A stretch of 64,000 nucleotides of DNA from NCBI RefSeq assembly GCF_901709675.1, contig NC_051095.1, positions 10,989,956 to 11,053,955 on the forward strand, written 5' to 3'. Under the pieces are notes generated by a model. That model had not been told where the DNA came from. It searched no databases and saw only the letters and a program-made list of their open reading frames with translations. This document shows positions 1-11,914 of the stretch, piece by piece (the first letter of the stretch is position 1; each line of letters begins with the position of its first letter). A program made the position numbers and the translations under genes. This DNA comes from Syngnathus acus. Taxonomy: Eukaryota > Chordata > Actinopteri > Syngnathiformes > Syngnathidae.

Positions 1-3000
1 GTGTGTTTGCACATGGGTGACAGTGCGAGAAAGTAAGTGGGTGTATTTGCTGGGCTCTATGTCTTTTTCTGAGAGAGAGAGAGCGAGCGCAGCATTGACG
101 CAGTGTCGATGAAGAGAAAGAGCATTGAAAGGAAGAGTGAAAGAGAAAGAACATGACGGTGAGTGTTGTGTGTGTCAGGGAGGGGAGCGGGAGGGGGGGG
201 GTGTTCTGTGCCAGCCCAGGGGCTAAGTGAGATTACAGATGCACACACAATGTTCTGGAGCACAGGGCTGAATAACAGAGTGTTGCTGTTTCTCTAGAGC
301 TGCTGGCTGCTGGCTGCAGCTCACTGTGTGCCTCGCTGTGTGCTCAATGCCCAGGGCAGCCATTCACAGACGCCCCCTTCACAGCAGCGGCGGCAGCGGC
401 GCATACAATCTCACTGGCCAAATAACAGTTCCTCTAAGAGCATGGCTCGCTTGCACCAAAACAGTCAGCGTGGTAGGCTGGCATCTTTCAAGAGACGTTT
501 CTTTTCTTCTTTTTTTTTTCTTTTTTTTTTTTTAATAAGGAGCAGCGTAATTGCTCTTCCTCCTTTTAGCGAGTGTGTTCTAACAGGATTAAAGCAGCGC
601 ATCCATTATCGCAACTATCATGTAAAGACTCCGGCTCATGTTAGTCAAATGAAGGTAGAAAACAACTTGATTAACCTGGATTAGCGGTCGAATCTATGAA
701 TTAGCGGGACCTGTGGAGAAGAACTCCAGCTTCCTGATTCTGCAGAAAGTGTTTCTTTCATGCCAACATTAGCATTGCTATTCTCAGTACGATAGAGAGA
801 GAAATAATGCACCGGATGATAAACACCAGCAACTACTCAGTATTTTCTCACTGCTAATTTGCTGCTCTTAACAAACAAGAGATTTTCTGCGCACTGCAAG
901 CAGCCCTAATGACACCAAAGCGCATCATTAAAGAATTATGCAGACAGAGGTTACAAGGGAACAGGACTGTGAGCTACATATAGTAAAAACTGATAGAATG
1001 GATCTTGGAATTAATTTGCCAAACTGCAAAGAGATCGGGTGTTGTTCTTAATGTATTCAGAGAGCGGAATAAGGGTGGTGGCAGGCTGTCACGAAAACAA
1101 GGTTGTGTAAGTTTGGCTGCACTGTGCTGCAGAGCAAATAAAAGAGGAGTCATATTGTGGCAGCTAAAGTAGACATATATCAAGCAAAGGCGTATGAATA
1201 TGGATTTGCTTGGTGCACTGCAGTCTGATTCTGAGGCAGATATTTTGCATTTTAATGCAAAACGCATCTTCCGTTGTAATTTGCCGATGACCAACGATGT
1301 CACTGATTGGTTCGGCAAAATATGACATCACAGCAAACACAATCTTGTTCACTCCGGGGATATTCTGTGCTGCCATCGTTAATAATCCAAGATTTCTCAG
1401 CATAGACAAGCTGATTAGAGAAAAAAACATTTTAAATTATTTTAATTATTTTTTGTGTATTTGATCTCTATCAGTGTTTTAGGGATAACTTTTTGGGTTT
1501 AATTGTAAACCCAATTTGTGTGATAGGTTACACAAGTCGTGTGTGAGTTTGCATCTTCTGCAGACTGCTGTTGCTTTTTGGAACCAGTTGCATTTTAGCA
1601 CAGCATTGTGGAAAGCTAGCAGAAAAACAAACACAAAAAACAGTCGGTTCTACTCAAATGTGTGTGTTTGCGTAATTGCTTGCGCAATTTTACTAGTTAT
1701 AATTTTGATTGTATATTTGACAGGCATAAATGGAGAATGAGGAGTGAACCAATCAACACTCGGATTAGCAATCAGATAGGTACATCATTACCAAGCTTGA
1801 ACCTACCGGTAACAGGAAATACCGTCATTCTTAGTCATTTACTTAGGTGGAGGAGCAGCTCATTGGTTTAATGTCCTTACACTCCACGATTGTAAAAAAA
1901 TGGTGGCCATAGAATTAAATAGCGCGGGTACTTTTAGAGCAGTTGTTTTATCAGAACTGGACAGCACTGAAAGAAGAAAAGTAAGGATGTTTTCACTCAA
2001 CTCGAGCTGCTCATCCAATGGGCCCACAAAGGATATGAAGAACAAAGTTGAGAGAATCCTCATTTTGCTCTTGTGCGGCAGAATATTGTAAACTGCTAAC
2101 TAAACCCCCAGTTTCCTATTAAACCTCTTGAAATATAACTTCAAGGAACATGCAAAGTTACTTATGATATCTAAATATTAAGATGAGTTGTACATTTCCC
2201 CAGCAGTGGGTACACATCTTGATTTTCTTTCAAGCAGTGTCAGATTAGGGGATGTAAACAAAACCCAAGACCTTTGGCATCGGGTTCATCTCACAAAGAA
2301 GGGAATGGGCAAATTCAATGACATTTTGGTTTGTGTAGTATTTGTATGAATAAGCAGAGATACAATCATTTATTTTCTTTCACTTTAGGTCGAAAGAGCT
2401 TTCCCCTGCCTTGGAATGAGAACGGTACATCTAACTGCCAACCAGGAAGTAACAAATCCAGCCGTTATCTGAACAAACACAAGCAAGGAGCAATTTATTT
2501 GGTCACCCTTCCCAGGAGAAGCTGAACTTCAGTTCTTTCTAATGCGGTTTTTGGTGTTCATTTGAAAAGATTGCCATGTAAGATTATGCATAAACTGAGT
2601 TCCACTCTGTTCTGATAAGCATATATTCATATTCAGAACACTGAGCCTAAAATCTTTGGCCTGAACATTGGACATGAGACTATTCATTGTCATTCAGAAT
2701 CCTTGGCATGCGAGACACCAGATGAATATTTACAGTTTTCACCATCTGCTTCATGGAGTTCTGTTCTCATAATCAGACAAGGGAACCGACTCCAAGACCC
2801 GCCCCCTGTCCATGAATATTTATACCAATGTGAAAAGCAAAAAAACACAGTCCACAGTAACATCACGCAGACCTTGACTGTGTTTCCATTTAATGGTGTG
2901 GTGCAAAGTCACAAACATTGACCTCAATCATCTGAGGGCCAAACATTAATATTAATGGTGCCATGTCAAGGCAATGAATGTTGGTTAAAGCGTGAATTAA

Positions 3001-3081
3001 TTGCAAGAAGAACAACTCAAATAACATTAATGTCGTCCGGGATGTTCTAATAAAATATCACGAATGATAATCACCTTGAAA
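1..3081. other. Non-coding intergenic DNA, no gene seen
   Basis: All open frames here are short, lack recognisable domains and have no convincing splice context. The stretch holds a purine-rich tract around 70-150, a T-rich run near 509-532 and ordinary AT-rich sequence. I see no RNA gene and no clear mobile element. By synteny with human Xq13.3 it may lie in the 5' flank or an intron of nexmif, but no nexmif coding sequence is visible. Confidence 0.6.
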
Positions 3082-3082
3082 T

Positions 3083-3974
3083 AGGGCTGGGTGATATGTT
3101 GTAAAATTCACCTCACCGTATAAATTGAATCCCTTCATGATTACAGTATGTAACATGATATGAAATTGGATAGTATTGGTATAAATATTGTAATGGAAAA
3201 ATGAACTATGAATTGATTTCAAAACATGTATTTTTAAAGTAAATCAATAAAAGAAAAACAAAGCTATATATGTACGTGACCTTTGTATCTCTCTGTCAGA
3301 GGTCAACCTTCTCGCTGATGGGTACTTCTTGTCTATACACTCATAAATCCCTGTTACGTACCATGGAAAGTTTCCATCATTGAAAATGATTTTGCCATTT
3401 TACAACTTACCCTCCTCCAATGTAGTTAACGGAAATTAATAATATTATATTATAATTATAAATAAATATTAAAATTAATATCCGAAACTAAAAGCGAAAA
3501 AAAAACATTTCATAAACGAAATTGAAAATGCTTTAAAACAGAAAGAAAAAGTAAGAAATATGACTGAAACTACATCTAATGTTAGGTAAACTAACGAGTG
3601 AAAATGTCCTTTGTTTTCATCTTGGTCAATTAATCATACATGAGCTTTCAGGGTTCATTTTAAATTGGAAGTGCAGGACATCCATACAGAAGAGGGAAGG
3701 TCATTTGAGAATTGTAAATTACTTTATTATACTTATACATTTTTCAATATGCACTCCACTAACACTCCATATATTAAAAAAGCTAAAACAGATCAAAACA
3801 ATTAACTTACAGGAAACATTTAAAAAAACAACTAACAAACCTGCTCTAAAAACTAATCAAACCAAAATGAAAACAAAAGTTGAAATGAAATTTAAAAAAA
3901 AACTATCATAAAAAATGCCAAACTATTCTAATCCTACTTTCAGCCAAAGTAACCTGGGATATACCCCAGCTCTA
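3083..3974. mobile_element. Possible degenerate hAT-type non-autonomous element
   Basis: The left end reads TAGGGCTGGGTGATAT. The right end, around 3959-3974, is its reverse complement at 13 of 16 positions. The 'agggctggg-gatat' end is familiar from fish hAT-derived MITEs (established knowledge, from memory). The interior is AT-rich and non-coding. I could not find a matching 8-bp target duplication, so the pairing of the two ends may be chance. Confidence 0.3.
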
Positions 3975-3977
3975 TAG

Positions 3978-5783
3978 AAATCGATGGACGATTGATCTCA
4001 ATGATCGATCTAGCTTGAAAATCAGAACAAATTGGAGATTGACCAGTCATAATTTACTTTTGGAGGTTCAAATGAACAAAAAGCAGCCAACCCGGTTCAT
4101 GTTAACAACCAAGTGACCAGTGAGTGGAGAAAAACACTCAGCAAGGCTACCGTGCTGTATTTCTCACCGTGCTGTATTTACCCCCAAAAACACAGCGCCT
4201 CTTTGACCTCGTTAGACATCATTTTCTCTTGACAACCTCCCAGTATCGCGCTTTTGTCCTGTGCCACTTTGTGATGGCCTTGATGCTTGTACTCGGTAGC
4301 CCCAGTGTGAATGACAGCTGGTAAAAAGCACTGGGCTTTTGCTCACTATGTCATTGCGCTGCAGGGGAGTGCGCTTTTAAGCACTAACGAAGCAACAGCG
4401 TTTAAAAAACATGTCAAATCGGCTCCTTAGTTCCAGAGACATTTCATCTGGAACATTATGGATGGAGACAATCCTTGCAGCATTTATTGCATTGCGTCCG
4501 CAGTGGTGCACGTACTGCGGCCGAGCAGCTGCATCACGAGCAGCCACCCTAATTAGGAAGACCCGCATTAAAATTTCATAACAAAACGAAAAGGACGCCT
4601 ATAATGCAGCAAAACGGCAGCATACAAAGTTATTTTCAACAACACAGAAAGCTCAAGTGAAATACTGGTTGCAGAGAGAGCGCGAGACCTTGAGTGAAAT
4701 GGGAGGAGTTGACGCTGCAGCATTCAGCCAGCAAAGCCAAGTGTGAGTCAGACTCGCTCCCTCCTTGCACTTCCACTCTCCCCCTTTTCTCCTCCCTCTT
4801 CTGTCACTTAAGCAGCTGCCTCCACTTGCAAGACACATTTTAGATTATAGGGAGGGGTGAGAGTTGAGGATAAAGAGAATGATGACGGGCAAGGTGGGGT
4901 GGGGGGGGGGGGGGGAGTCGTGGAAGGAGGAGCACGGAGGGATGGAAACAAAAGGTTGCACAATGATTGCACAAGTGGCGCTGAAGGGGGACATTCCAGT
5001 CTGGGCGAGGATGCTTCGCCTCGCTGCTCCAAAGCAGTCATATCGTGCTATACATCAAACATGAGAAGGTTAAGCGCTACACACAGTAACCTCTGTAATA
5101 GAAGTGTTCTCTAATGACCATCAAACAGCGTTTACTACCTCCACAGCAGTGATTAATGGCTCTATGCATAGGCTACCTCCTTCGATCCCGCCACCTCTCC
5201 ATGGCGAGGAGGAGGTGATGGAAACGTGGACGGAATGACAGCTGGACATTCCCAGACGCTTCCTGAGAATAAGCAAGCGATTCTCTTGACTGCTTTTATT
5301 GCTGCTTGCAGTTGGCTACCTCATATCAAATCACAAGCGAGGACTAAAATGTTCAGTGAGCACCTTTCAAAACCTCAGTCCAGCCCAGCAAATTCTCATT
5401 TGGTTCACATCTTTCAACTGGTTTGTAAATGGTTTAGGAAACGTGAAACATGAATGGTGGTGCAGTATATGTGAAAAATTAACAATGACCTACAGGCACA
5501 GCCGACCATTGCGGGAATTCTTCTTGCAAAAAGTGGTCGATAACCAGGATTATCTTTAAGTAGAACTGCATGGTAGAAAGTGACCACCTTTAAATGTACA
5601 ATAGTGCACATTTCTAACCCAAAACACTTTTTAAAATCGTTTTATGTCTTGAAAAGGAGGAGCCTACTGAGGTGTGAGTGTCTGGGTGTGAGCTGTGGCC
5701 GAGAACAGCTCGCTCAAAATTGCTGGGTGAAAAGTAATTAAATGAAATTAAATGAAATATCGAAAAATGACGACGAGCTACAG
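3978..5783. other. Non-coding intergenic DNA with a G-run
   Basis: No coding exon is supportable. A purine-rich, mostly G homopolymer sits around 4895-4916 inside a GA-rich block (4850-4960). The opposing reading frames over this block are low-complexity artefacts. Confidence 0.5.
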
Positions 5784-5919
5784 CTCAACCCATCATATTT
5801 TACTGTGTAACTCAAAACAGTTGGGTCAAAAATAACCCTCATCCGGTCAAAAATGGACAGACACACTTTTCGTTGATTTCTCTGATCCAAAAACATGGGT
5901 CACGTGAAGCTGGGTTGAG
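5784..5919. mobile_element. Short MITE-like repeat with 9-bp terminal inverted repeats
   Basis: The 136-bp unit starts with CTCAACCCA (5784-5792) and ends with the exact reverse complement TGGGTTGAG (5911-5919). In between are several GGGTCAAAAATAACCC-like blocks, a sequence style that recurs widely in teleost genomes as a small non-autonomous repeat. A related fragment with 'acccaatttgggttagtttgaccc' character lies near 23378-23420. No coding capacity is present. Family assignment is uncertain. Confidence 0.55.
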
Positions 5920-7383
5920 TGGAGGTGAGTGGAATACGAAAAAAAAAATACTAAAAAGTACAGAGGGGGAAAAGAAAGCTCTCAATTGCAAAAGAGAAGT
6001 TGAATTTATCAACCTCGGAAGTTGAACGCAGTCAAGGTGTGTAGTTTTGTAGTCCGAGTCTCATTTTGCTCACCATCCATCCTCCCTGACCTCCACCTTA
6101 CACATTTTGTACCAATGCCATGTGATTAATCTAGCTGCGAGATGGCCTCTGTCACTTGGGTGTGGATCATGGACCAATTAGGAGCTACAGTAAGGCTTAC
6201 ATCTTTGCTCAAGATGACAACTGAAAGCAGCCATTTAATGGGCTGGTAACATCTACACCTCCACTATAATCCTCCCTAAAGCATCCCTTTTGTACAACCG
6301 CTTCTCGGGAGAATTTATCATCTTAACGAATGGAAACGTAGAAAGATGAGAATTAGTTAGGGGTTACTTGGAGACCCTTTGTTTTATGGTAATAATCAAA
6401 AACTCAAACTAAAATAATGGGTTATAACCGAATTTTTCTCAGCTCAATGGGATTTGACAACTAGCTGGAGCCATCGGTGACACGATGGTAGTTGTGCAAA
6501 TTGTTTTTGTTGAGTAATTGTCTGAACACCCCATACTGACTGACCGCGTGCGAGAGCCGACTGGTGGTCTGTGTCCACTGAACAAACGACTGCACATCGC
6601 GCTCTGTTTATGAAATCATGTCACAAATTGCATGGTTCCTTTTGGACATTTTTGACGTGAGCTTAATTTGGAGGCGAGCTCGCATCACATAGTTGAAAGT
6701 ATAATCATTACTCTTCTCCATGATCTTCCCTTTACGCAAGGTTGAGTGAAAATATGCCACATTCGTAGATGATATGTGTCGCTGTGTAAATGTGAAGCAA
6801 GCTTGGCTATCCTGCACATTTCCCCCAAGCCATGCTGTCACAATAAAGTCGACAAAAGCTACCTCGGGTAGGCAAATATTTGTCAAATATTTATTTAGGA
6901 TTTTTCTTCTGTAAGCTCTAGTTCTCTCTTGGCACACACCCGAGAATAAGTGCAGAAGCAAACGCATGGATGGAAATGATCTCGCCACAAAAACTGCCCA
7001 ATTGCACAAATACATATTCATTAAAAAAAAAAAATCAGCTAGTGGAAGAAAATGGAATGGCCTGCAGTTTACAAGTAGACTAAATAGTGCAAAACCTCAT
7101 TAGGACTTTTGCCACTCTGTCCTAAAGGTACCAAACGAAGGCAGTCACAACCGTGCAGCAAATCAGGAATATTCGCCATTAAATTCAAAATGCCTCTTAT
7201 GCACAGCAACATTGTGGATCCAAATGCTCATTAGTCCATGATACGTATGTCCATATACCCTCAATGGCCATAACATTAGGCACACCAGCACAATCTAATG
7301 AGACCCATTACAAGCACAGTTACAAAACATCCGGATTTACAAACAGTCACATTCAACTTTCACTGACACTCAGATTATCGTAG
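5920..7383. other. Non-coding intergenic DNA, no gene seen
   Basis: The longest frame here (137 codons on the minus strand, 6608-7021) has no recognisable domain and no splice partners. Nothing else is supportable. Confidence 0.5.
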
Positions 7384-7590
7384 TTGCGTTGGGAGTTTGA
7401 ATCTGGGCTCCAGGCTCCCTGTGAGGAATTTGCATGTTTTTCATGCATGCTTGCGCTTGTGTGGGCAATCTCCGAGTACTCCATCTTCCTACCACATTCT
7501 AAAATAACATGCATCTTAGCTGGGATAGACTCCAGCTCACCTGCGACCCTAATGTGGATGAGAAATATAGAAAACGGAAGGCTGGATTAA
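7384..7590 (+). repeat. tRNA-SINE-like dispersed fish repeat, copy 1
   Basis: The copy contains 'gtttgaatctggg' near its start, resembling the B-box half of a tRNA promoter. It then has the blocks 'ctccgagtactccatcttcct' and 'agctgggatagactccagctc', and ends with an 'agaaaacggaaggctgg' tail. The same block order is seen in diverged form at 7990-8116 (reverse), 21261-21410, 29395-29525 and 61797-61960. It is a very common dispersed element of percomorph fish (established knowledge, from memory). No protein is encoded. Confidence 0.65.
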
Positions 7591-7989
7591 GGTTGTAGTT
7601 TGCAATGGTGAAGAAGTGCATTCTATTATACCGAGAGAGAGCTACTGGTAATATTTCACACTCTCTTGCCTAGAGCCACTGCTAGCTTCAATTTAATCTT
7701 GAACTGATAATGTAGCCGAATAAATATTGAAACACATCTCAATAGGATAAAAGCCACTACAACAACAACATTTAAAGAAAACTCTTGCTGTTATCAGTAA
7801 AGCTGTGGTTAAATTTAAGACAAATTTGATTAGCAACATTTTCTGTGAAGAAGCAGCAGCAGCAACTTCAGCCCGTCAGGTGTCAAGGCAAGTAACTCAA
7901 CGTGCTTCACATAATTAAAGGGACATGTTTAAAAAAAATACGATCAAAAGTTAAAGATCTTTAAAAACAAATGAACGCAACAAACTCCA

Positions 7990-8116
7990 TCGATCCATTC
8001 ATCCATTTTCAACGTGGCATGTTCTGCTCGTATCCCAGCTGACATCGGGCAAAAGGCAGACCGCACCCCGAACTGGTCGCCAGCCAGTCGCAGGGCACAT
8101 ATAGAGACAAACACCC
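7990..8116 (-). repeat. tRNA-SINE-like dispersed fish repeat, copy 2 (reverse)
   Basis: Read on the minus strand, this copy gives the middle and tail of the family: a 'gcgactggctggcgaccagttcggggtg'-type core, then 'agctgggatacgag', and a terminal 'gaatggatcgatgg'. Its head is missing. It lies 400 bp from copy 1 in opposite orientation, so the two could pair in a transcript. Confidence 0.65.
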
Positions 8117-11100
8117 AGCACATCGTCACTGATCGGGAATCAATCAGAGTAACCCTACACCATCAGCGACTGCGACAAAATTAGCTTACTAAAATTATTA
8201 AGTAGAAGAACATTTGGAGGGCTATAATTTGAAAAGTGCTTTTAAAGCCCTTAACAGCAGCAAAAACTTTCCCCCGTCAAATGAGGTCAGATTTCTCCAG
8301 TTAGTTTCGGGACAAAAGCTCGACGAGTAAGATCATTGATAAGTGCTTGATAATTGAGCACCAGGGCCTGTCCATGAGGAATGCGCCATCAATACTCGGC
8401 CATAATGGATTGCACATAGCTCCTTTTAAAATGCGGTTTAGTCCTGCAATTGTTTCCATTGACATGCCTCGGCTTCCTTACAACATTGCCGTGATAGAAT
8501 AGCAACGTGTTTAAAGTAACGCACGGGTGACTGAAGGCAAATGATGGTTTTGTAATATAAAGGGCCATCTTTAACAACTCTTAAAATGTAGTCCATCACA
8601 CTTGATAGGCAGATTATTTACTTAGCTAAGATCTTTTGCCGGTGCTTTTCAAAATGAGGCTGATAGACATGATGCGACTGTTCCTCCACAACACAAAATG
8701 TGTTCCATTACTGCCACTGTATAGATTTGCCTTTGTTCTTGGAACCGCAAATGATGTTCCTGTCGTGACACCTTTACATGGCTTCAAAAGGAAATGATTG
8801 TGTGTGTGTGTAGGGCGGGGGGGGCGTCCACAATCTCAATATTCACTAAAGCAAGTCGCTGATTCACTGCCTTCCAGTGGAATGTTTTTTTTCCCTCTTT
8901 TAAAGCCATTGATGTTATTAGTTTTTAGAACGCTGCTCGGGGGCTTATAGATGGAACCATAACTGGCCTTCGAGTCCGTGATAAGAGGCGACAATAATAA
9001 TAACGCTTGTCTATTACTCATGTGAGTTCACATCCACCATACGCAAAAACCGCCCGAGGTGGGGGGACGGGCTTCTGTGTTTACCTGCAACGAGAGCGTC
9101 TTGTACAACGCAGCTGAGGCGGCGGCCATGTTTTAGTGGCTTTTTCCAATTATGACTAAACAGCGAGTAGTGGTGAGAAACACTTAATCAGGCAGCGTGG
9201 AATCAGGGAAAGCGGTGAAAGGAGCACGCTGTCACAGCTTTAATGCGACTCTCTCGGTGCTCTGCACTGAGGGGGCTCGGGGGGAGGGGAGTCGGAGGGG
9301 GGGTTAGCCTCTCTGATGTGCCATAGCTGAAATTGGCAGGCTATCAGTCACAAGCCTGTAACAGAATGTACGGCATTTCCAAACAGTATAAAGAGATATG
9401 ACAGCCAATAAGGCTGAGAGGCAAGCACTGCGGAGGAAAGATGGCGGCAGAGCAAGAAAACAAAGTGGGAGAAATGACATTTTTAGTACCCTCGTGTGAA
9501 AAGCTTTATTTGTACACTGAACAAGAACAAGCATTTTGTTTAATGGCACAAGACAAACGTGGAAAAGCTTGAACTCGGGAGAACAGACATCCTGTTTTCA
9601 AGACATGTCCACTTTTAGGAAACAGCCAAAAGTACCTGGCTGAGCTTTGGATTCAAAATGGGCTATTTAAACTCTGTCCTTAAGTGGAAGTATAGCTGCT
9701 TGTTGTGTAACTCTACAAGAATTCTCTTCCCACATATCGAGCACAATGGCTTTGAGTCTTAACATTTTGCACATTCATGGTCATTCATACTATTCCTTGC
9801 TGTATTGGATAAAAAAAAAAAAAAACGCTAAATATAGGCAGGACAACACAAGTCTGGGCTTAATTGTAAAATTCCAATTAAAAAAATGCACATTAAGATG
9901 ATTGTCATAAGCAAACATCAGTGGTGTATTGATGATTTCGTCTTGGCATGTGCAAATGCCGGAGAAGGCTTTCCAAGGAGAACAAAGGCAAATGGAGCTC
10001 CCTGTTGGTAATCAGCCCTATTGATTAGTGGCTGTGTGGGCCTGAACGGGGTATGCACACGCACTAACACACACACGCACACAAACGCACAATTCTGGGA
10101 GCCGGTGGACGTGTGCATATGCACGGGGTTATTAGGCGCGCTTATTCTCCAGGCCTTTGGGACAATACAGCCTCTGAGTGAGGTGATTAAAAGAGCCCAA
10201 CTATTGAGCTCCTCCAATCAATACCCTCCTGTGCTACTCAAACAGGGCTTTAGGCCACTTCCTAAACAACAGCCTCACACACATGCCAACATAAAAGCAC
10301 TTCCCTTCCCTAAACACGCCATCTTGGTTTAATGTCCTGGCCGGAGGTTGAGGGGTACCCCCAATACGCTCCCATTCCAAAGGGACTGGCCATTTTCATC
10401 ATGGGCTTTGGCCAATTAAACAAATCTAATAGAAGCAAGAGGAAAGGGGTGTGGGATAAAAGTAGGAGCCTTTCATTTAAATTGATAAGGTTAATGAGTT
10501 ATTTGTATGGTTGACATATTCGGATGGTTTCAAAGGTTAGGCGCATCTACCCAAATGGCCTTTGCACCGATCTCCTTTTCACGCTCTCACAAGCAACGCT
10601 AATGAGAGGTCACTGTGCACCGCCAGGGCCTTGAGAGCCAGCAGCCCAAACCAGACAGCCACTGCGATAACATAGGACAAGGAAATAAACAGGCCTTCAG
10701 GAGAGGAACGGGTCATTTCAACCCTCTCTTAACCTGCTTCTCTCATGCACTTACTCTTTCAATATTCTGCCAAGCGCTATGCTCTCAGCTCGCCAAGATC
10801 ACATACATACTAACACTCCGCCGCTTTGTTTTCTTCCTGGAACTTCGGCGTTTACTTCAATAAATGCAGCCTCCTGTCTAATGGAAGTTTCATTTGAAAA
10901 CCGAGACATGACATATCTACCTTAACCTGACCTGCTGTTTTACTGCCTATTTCGAGAACATATTAGCACTTAGGACATAGGGTCAAACACACACATGAAG
11001 CTCTGGTAAAGATTTCAAATACATTTTCTATGAAGAGATGATAGAGAATCTATTTCAATAACTTATAAGACCTGTATTAACCTTACAGGCAATGTTAAAG

Positions 11101-11340
11101 TGGAATTCTTAACATTTTTAACCATACCATGGTAAAGATAGCGAGATGCACGCAGTTTTGGTTTCATTTTATTTCATTATCAAACATGTTTTTTACTTTT
11201 TGTTATTTTAGTTTTCGCAGACGATAATAACCTTGGCAGCTTTGTTGGTTGGTTTCTACAATAACAATCTATTGTAAATGTGAAACTGATGCAGAACTTA
11301 AAGAGGAAATCAAGTGAAAATAAAAATCTCTCTACTGGTG
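8117..11340. other. Non-coding region with GC-rich patch and CNE-like blocks
   Basis: No confirmed exon. A GC-rich patch at about 9040-9310 contains a minus-strand ATG in a good context (9127-9129), followed by 15 open codons and a GTAAAC donor-like site; it is discussed as a finding, not called as a gene. A short (CA)-rich tract lies at 10055-10085. The stretch 10090-10580 has balanced, non-repetitive composition with several 'caatta'/'taat' homeodomain-type cores and looks like a candidate conserved non-coding element, which only alignment can show. Confidence 0.4.
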
Positions 11341-11914
11341 GTCTAAACGTGGTATTTTGATGAATTTTGTGTTTATGGAATTAAGCAGAAAAATCCACTT
11401 GTACCTATCCATCTTAAGGCTGCCATTTTGTCTTGTACTGCCACTTGCAGTCGACTGAAAATGGCATTGCAGTGCCGAAAGCCCTTATTGTACTGATGGG
11501 CAAATTGTGGCTTCGCATTGGATTTTGTCAGGGTTTGTTCAAGGTCATAAACATTCACCAAAAGTTTTTGTTTTTTATTGTTGCATGGAATATTTGTTCA
11601 AGATTCCCTTGCGACTAGAAAAGTACAGGCGAGACCGTTGGTGACCTCGGACGGGCCCTAGCGAACCAACATTTGCTAACTTCTCAAACACTTGCAAATA
11701 TTATACAGCTCAGTGAGATTGGAGCTTAAGGACAAACCTCGCGAATTTGACAGAGAAGACAGAAGAATGAGTGATTGGTCTGTGATGTCATTCTTTAGTC
11801 AACAACAAGAGGCAAAATGGCCGCCCGTTGAGCTGGGTAAAAATGGGTGGATTTTTCTGTTTACTTTAGATTTCACAAATGTGTTCATTATTAATCTGAA
11901 TTTTATGTTTAGAC
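11341..11914. repeat. Imperfect inverted repeat (foldback MITE-like element)
   Basis: The left arm (about 11341-11440) carries in order 'gtctaaac', 'cagaaaaatccac' and 'gctgccattttgtctt'. The right arm (about 11810-11914) carries the reverse complements in mirrored order: 'aggcaaaatggccgc', 'gtggatttttctg' and 'gtttagac'. About 370 bp of unrelated spacer separates the arms. The order and spacing of three shared blocks makes chance unlikely. Exact ends and target duplication are unclear. No protein is encoded. Confidence 0.55.
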
